A stretch of DNA of 59,280 nucleotides, taken from the NCBI GenBank assembly GCA_036788195.1, contig DAIQNX010000019.1, forward strand, positions 1 through 59,280. The letters are read 5' to 3'. Both the position numbers and the translations under genes were made by a program. The stretch comes from CALFXN01 sp937957815. Lineage in GTDB: Bacteria; Synergistota; Synergistia; Synergistales; Aminobacteriaceae. Each line of letters opens with the position of its first letter. Position 1 is the first letter of the stretch. The notes beneath the pieces were generated by a model. It ran no database searches. It was not told the DNA's origin and was given only the letters and a program-made list of their open reading frames with translations. Shown one piece after another: positions 58,672-59,280 of this stretch.

Positions 58672-58941
58672 ATGTCGATGGAAGCGGCCGTTGCGTTCTA
58701 CGAACTTCTCGAAAAGGACACGAAAGTGGCGGACAAAATCCGGGAGCTGGCGACTCCGGAGAGGATCGAGCCGTACGTCAAGAAGGAACTCGGGTTCGAA
58801 TTCACGAAACAGGAGATGCAGAAGGTCGTCTTCGAGCGGAATCCCGAGATGACCGACGAGGAACTCGAGGCCGTGACCGGGGGAACGATCATGATGGTCC
58901 TGGTCTTCATCGTCGGATACATCGCGATTGCTGCGGCGTAG
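58672..58941 (+). CDS. Nif11-type RiPP precursor peptide 2
   Basis: 89 residues, GGGAGGGATCGGA before the ATG. The leader is close to that of precursor 1 (MSMEAAVAFYELLEKD, PERIEPYVKKELGFEFTKQE, DEELEAVTGG). The core is TIMMVLVFIVGYIAIAAA, again 18 residues, hydrophobic, without Cys, Asp, Glu, Lys, Arg or His. Both cores have a hydroxy residue directly after Gly-Gly and end in Ala. Leaders are much more alike than cores, the usual sign of shared enzymes and diversified products. Confidence 0.92.
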   Translation: MSMEAAVAFYELLEKDTKVADKIRELATPERIEPYVKKELGFEFTKQEMQKVVFERNPEMTDEELEAVTGGTIMMVLVFIVGYIAIAAA

Positions 58942-58975
58942 GGGATCGCCTCGCGGAGGTTGAATCAGGCCGGTT

Positions 58976-59280
58976 TCATTCCGGCCCGGAGCGGACGTAG
59001 CGCCCCATGACGCGGTCGGCTTCGGCGAGGACGAGCCACAGCTCCTCGACGGCGGAGAGGTGTTCCGTGAGCGTCTTCTGGCGGGCCTCCTGGGCGTTGA
59101 TGAGGTCGAGCTGCGAGGCGAGCCCTTCGCGGTACATCATGTCCGCGATTTCGAGCTCCTCGGAGGCCCTAGCGGACTGCCGGCGCCGGATCGACTCGGC
59201 TTGGAGGGCGCTGATCCATCGCTCGCGGACGAGATCGACCTCCTTCCGGAGGCTGTCGCGCCGCGCGTCGAGTTCCCGGG
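58976..59280 (-). CDS. TolC-like outer-membrane efflux protein, C-terminal end only
   Basis: About 100 residues are visible, entering from the right edge. The reading frame shows long helical repeats (LRKEVDLVRERWISALQAES, EELEIADMMYREGLASQLDL, INAQEARQKTLTEHL), with the Y-x-x-G-x-x-x-x-x-D-L-I-x-A-Q block that marks TolC-family outer-membrane factors near the C-terminus. Its start is outside the window, and no exporter partner can be seen. Convergent with precursor 2, 34 bases apart. It may be the export duct of the peptide or belong to an unrelated efflux operon. Confidence 0.85.
   Translation of the reverse strand, partial: RELDARRDSLRKEVDLVRERWISALQAESIRRRQSARASEELEIADMMYREGLASQLDLINAQEARQKTLTEHLSAVEELWLVLAEADRVMGRYVRSGPE

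Noticed and set aside
57076..58941. Lasso peptide cluster
   Set aside because: The asparagine-synthetase-like enzyme suggests it, but the cores have no Asp/Glu for the ring, there is no lasso leader-binding RRE or B2 protease, and the leaders are Nif11-like.
57076..58941. Azole- or lanthionine-containing peptides
   Set aside because: There is no Cys and only one Ser/Thr in each core, so these chemistries could affect at most the first residue.
1..59280. tRNA, rRNA, CRISPR arrays, transposases
   Set aside because: No cloverleaf, rRNA-like stretch, regular spacer repeat or transposase motif was found by reading; weak tRNA-like folds could still be missed without a covariance search.

Overview
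This window is GC-rich, tightly packed bacterial DNA, most likely from a member of the Synergistota (anaerobic amino-acid and peptide fermenters). The strongest taxonomic clue is the C-terminal sorting signal of three secreted proteins: Gly-rich, Cys, hydrophobic stretch, short basic tail. This fits the Synerg-CTERM type. The many TRAP/TAXI and ABC uptake systems for organic and amino acids, the C69 dipeptidase, the M20 peptidase and the formiminoglutamate enzymes agree with that lifestyle. No rRNA, tRNA, CRISPR array or insertion sequence was recognised. Two runs of exactly 100 N (34110-34209 and 57833-57932) are assembly gaps; the second falls inside an important gene.

Layout. 1-4.6 kb: a cut-off TetR regulator with its promoter and twin operators, a secreted metallophosphoesterase, a GNAT acetyltransferase, and an AAA ATPase / DUF4276 / small-protein operon that looks like a two-component OLD-type defence module. 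4.6-11 kb: a secreted C69 dipeptidase and an Fe3+-type ABC importer with an unusual permease. 11-15.3 kb: a DciA-like protein and a TAXI-TRAP transporter. 15.5-20.6 kb: a secreted unknown protein, an orphan response regulator, HutD, an S24-like small protein, and a soluble diguanylate cyclase with an AmiC/UrtA-like ligand domain. 20.8-27.6 kb: PucR-type regulator, M20 peptidase, DctQMP TRAP transporter, glutamate formimidoyltransferase and a shortened cyclodeaminase, apparently one catabolic unit. 27.8-33.6 kb: a seven-gene minus-strand operon around an ArsS-type radical SAM protein. 34.2-39.6 kb: IclR regulator with a complete Liv-type ABC importer. 39.9-43.2 kb: two SSF symporters, the second preceded by a 39-residue accessory protein and a Tyr-rich mini-gene. 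43.3-46 kb: cold-shock/DUF1294 protein, Spy-like periplasmic protein and CorA with a long structured leader containing a small reading frame. 46.1-52.4 kb: three surface proteins with the Synerg-CTERM signal, two of them tandem ELWxxDGT-repeat paralogues.

52.5-58.9 kb holds the most exciting system: a ribosomal-peptide (RiPP) cluster. A membrane-bound LuxR regulator is divergent from a YcaO cyclodehydratase-family enzyme, a TfuA protein with a SurA-N-like C-terminal extension, a Nif11-type precursor, an asparagine-synthetase-like enzyme (its catalytic centre hidden by the assembly gap) and a second Nif11-type precursor. Both precursors are 89 residues, with a 71-residue leader ending in Gly-Gly and an 18-residue, very hydrophobic core lacking Cys, Asp, Glu and Lys. 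Azole chemistry and side-chain lactams are therefore nearly excluded; backbone thioamidation, possibly with end-to-end closure, is the leading hypothesis. The window ends in a TolC-like outer-membrane protein read toward the cluster from beyond the edge.
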